Source of the DNA: Maylandia zebra
Taxonomy: Eukaryota > Chordata > Actinopteri > Cichliformes > Cichlidae
Reading direction: 5' to 3'
DNA: 64,000 nucleotides
Assembly (NCBI RefSeq): GCF_041146795.1
Contig: NC_135178.1
Coordinates: forward strand, 1,571,344-1,635,343
The notes under the pieces were generated by a model. It did no database searches, was not told the DNA's origin, and saw only the letters and a list, made by a program, of their open reading frames with translations. Every line of letters begins with the position of its first letter. The stretch's first letter is position 1. The position numbers and the translations under genes are program-made. Shown in pieces: positions 61,712 to 64,000 of this stretch.

Positions 61712-61931
61712 TTCCTACTGTCAGGTTTCCGACAAAGAGGCGGAGACAGTCAGGGTTAGTTGAAGTAAACCTGCTAGGGGGCAGGTTAGCTTCACGGAGT
61801 GTGTTGTCATAGTAACTCACTCAGAATTAATCTAAACTCGCTTTGTGAAACCGGAAACCCAGAGTTTTCGTTAACTCAGGGTATACTTACTCAGAGTTTG
61901 CACTAAACCGGCTTCCTGAAACAGGGCCCTG

Positions 61932-62560
61932 ATCCCACAGAACAGCTACTGGAGCACATACAGCTGAAAGCTATGCTGGGTTGTATAGGGGCAAAGTGCC
62001 GATCCCTGTCCACCACCCAAATAAACTACAGTGGCCATGTCAGCGTGGTGTGATATGAATGGCTGCTTGGATAAGTTTACCTGGAGTGGCGACAGAATCG
62101 GGACATGTGGGGAAAAAGCAAGGCAGTGAAGATGGTACTGCAATGCTTCCTTTGGGTAGTGTTCTGCTCCTTGTAAGGTTTCACCTGCTAAACACTGGAA
62201 GGATAATGTGCAGTTGCACTGGTGTGACTGAACATTTCTAGGTGACGTCGTTTAGAGACCCATCTCCATTTTTGCTGTTGCCTTTGTAACATTCAGATTG
62301 TCAAACCTTTTAGCATCATGTGAAGACTTGTATCACAGCCTGGAGTGTCCCCACTGTTAATGTAGGCCTGTTTAAAACTGTGTATTCAATGTAATAGTTC
62401 TCACAGGATTAATAGGAAATCCTGTTTTTATGACGTGTTTACATTTTTGCGTTTGTTTACATCGGAGGATAATGTTTTAACGCACTGAGTTTTTCCCACT
62501 TCCACGTGTATCTCCGGTTTCTCCAGCAGGGGGCGACGTATTTTCAGTAAAGTCAACCCG
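61932..62560. other. Intergenic DNA
   Basis: No gene or repeat recognised. Confidence 0.45.
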
Positions 62561-62574
62561 GTCTCATGTATGCG

Positions 62575-62660
62575 GCTTACTAGTCGGAAGTACAGCGTCG
62601 TTGCGCCGTGCGTGGGGCTTTCGGACTTCCATGAACGCCCGTGTGTAGCACAATGGGTAA
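62575..62660 (+). promoter_or_regulatory. Candidate promoter and first exon of an unidentified gene
   Basis: An ETS/GABP-like CGGAAGT at 62585-62591 precedes a pyrimidine-start CTTTC at 62618. Then CAATGG|GTAAGATT at about 62651-62664 combines a start codon at 62653 with a good splice donor, the layout of genes whose first exon holds little more than the ATG. A five-codon upstream frame starts at 62631. No second exon is visible before the window ends, so the gene is unknown. Confidence 0.28.
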
Positions 62661-62664
62661 GATT

Positions 62665-64000
62665 CATTTTGTATTGTCATATAATAGGATTGTGTGTTCT
62701 CGTGTTGTGTACACTGGGCGGTGACACTAGCAAACAGAGGAGCCGTTTATCCCGCAACACGGGGACGTCTTAGATGTGTGGTGTTGGTATGCTTGGCTGG
62801 ACGGGAGACAGCTGAGTGTCCCGTCCTGTTCCTGACCGTAACAGACACCCGGCAGTGACTGGAGCTCTCCCACGGTGACCCACGGTGAAGCTCGTCTTAG
62901 TCACGGGTGATTTATTCGTCCTGCCGGTGCAGCAGGTTAAAGGCTGCTGTGTGATGATTCACTCCTACCGTAAAATTTATGGTCACGCAAATGTGCCCGC
63001 CCACTTAAACGTTTCCCTTCGAACAGAGACCGGGGATTAACGCTTACGTCATAGCTACGTCGGAAACGCAAATCCCTCCCCCACCGCAAATATTTGATTG
63101 GCCTGGACGGTAATTTTCCGTCATTTCCGGCAGCGCTGACGTCAGCGTCGTTAGCCTGCGGCGTGTTTTTGGATTAGCGTAAGATCAACGTTTATCGGGC
63201 GAATCACATTTGAAACGGATTTTTGTGACCGACCTACCTTAATAGTATGAACCAGTCACAGCTGAGCATCCACGGGCGGGTCCCACTAACGTCAGCGCCC
63301 CTGTTGATTGGTCCGTGTCCGACAAACGTCATTCACCTACCTGTGTGACTGTAGCAGCTGTGCTGCAGTCTGCCGGCGGATAACTCGGCTAGCTGAAACA
63401 TTTGCACCATGAGCGTAACAGCCCCGTGAGAGGACAACGAGCTGCTGCTGGGACACGAACTCAGGTCGGTGAACTCAGCACCGTGTGTCGTTCCTTTATG
63501 TGCACAGGGAGGGGGGAAACCATGGTTACAGGGGGAAGCGTCCCAATAAAACACACGAGGGAAAAGTACAGACATCATTTACTGAAGTAAAAGTACAGAT
63601 CCTTGTGTTAAAATACTCCAGTACTGGCTGAAGTACTTTCTTGCCTCCATCAGTAACACACTGCGCTGTCTATAGTCAGGAAATATTAAATCATTACAAA
63701 ATACGAAAGGCAACATGTACTTTTAAATATATGAATTATATTATTTACACTGATGTTAAGATGTTCATATTCCACTGTCCTGGTGCTGTCATTTCTGTAA
63801 TTGCAGTTTATTGTAACAAAGTCCAACAACAGGAAACCAAACCTGCTGTGCTCTGATACAGTGATGCAGGCTCTGAGTCGGGCAGCACTTTAGCAGCTTC
63901 CACAACACTGTCATGAACACAGTAAAAAAAAAAATGTAGTAGGTGTAGTGCATAGACCGCTCCAGACGTTACGATACGTTCATCAGGAGAACTCCACAAA
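62665..64000. other. CpG-containing region to the window end
   Basis: Relatively GC-rich between about 62,760 and 63,420 with CTGACGTCAGCG (CRE-like) at about 63,137 and GATTGG motifs. It could be a promoter or CpG island. No exon can be supported. Confidence 0.35.

Larger units (their letters stand above)
60137..61928. mobile_element. PIF/Harbinger transposon, complete ends, internal deletion
   Basis: 1792 bp. Inverted ends GGCCCTATTTCAGGAAGCCG and CGGCTTCCTGAAACAGGGCC are flanked by CTG on both sides (60134-60136, 61929-61931), the 3-bp duplication expected for this superfamily. It holds the two genes of an autonomous Harbinger in convergent orientation: a Myb/SANT-like gene (plus) and a transposase (minus), both truncated at a shared deletion junction near 60,940-60,950. 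Confidence 0.93.

Noticed and set aside
62930-63010. Possible box C/D snoRNA (TGATGA motif)
   Set aside because: A C-box-like TGTGATGATT is present, but I found no convincing D box with terminal stem at the right distance.

Overview
The window is vertebrate genomic DNA from a ray-finned fish, most likely a percomorph and plausibly a cichlid. The evidence is a three-gene block found across vertebrates (CCDC125, RAD17, AK6) with GT-AG introns, embedded in dense teleost transposons: CR1/Rex1-, L2/Maui- and L1-type LINEs, tRNA-derived SINEs that resemble the African-cichlid AFC family, Tc1, hAT and PIF/Harbinger elements, and (CA)n tracts. There are no bacterial operons, ribosome binding sites or CRISPR arrays.

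Host genes. CCDC125 lies on the minus strand: a 5' UTR exon near 27.6-27.8 kb and 11 coding exons from 22,515 down to 4,742, reconstructed here as 473 aa. RAD17 lies on the minus strand: 16 coding exons from 52,882 to 30,171, 630 aa. AK6 lies on the plus strand: 5 exons from 53,562 to 59,348, 174 aa. RAD17 and AK6 are head to head, with 679 bp between start codons that act as a presumed shared promoter. All three models close without a frameshift, which strongly supports the exon calls. RAD17 acts in the DNA-damage checkpoint as the 9-1-1 clamp loader. AK6 is a nuclear adenylate kinase and 40S ribosome-assembly factor. CCDC125 is a coiled-coil protein linked to cell motility.

Everything else is intronic or intergenic repeat. 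CCDC125 introns hold an L2/Maui LINE with two fold-back junctions, endonuclease fragments of another LINE, an L1 fragment, Tc1 copies, a three-level nest (LINE > hAT > hAT MITE), and a 602-codon open CR1/Rex1 reverse transcriptase. RAD17 introns hold a Tc1 relic split by a DNA transposon and a CR1 copy, other CR1 fragments, SINEs, and a (TG)26 tract directly against one 3' splice site. AK6 intron 4 holds a hAT relic with a 65-bp-arm perfect hairpin. Downstream of AK6 (60.1-61.9 kb) is a complete-ended but internally deleted two-gene PIF/Harbinger element. A candidate promoter for an unidentified next gene is near 62.6 kb.

I do not see a new multi-gene system. The most notable items are the TG-tract splice site in RAD17, the palindromic junctions, the nested transposons with exact target-site duplications, the GC-AG intron in CCDC125, and a gene order consistent with a single inversion relative to human.
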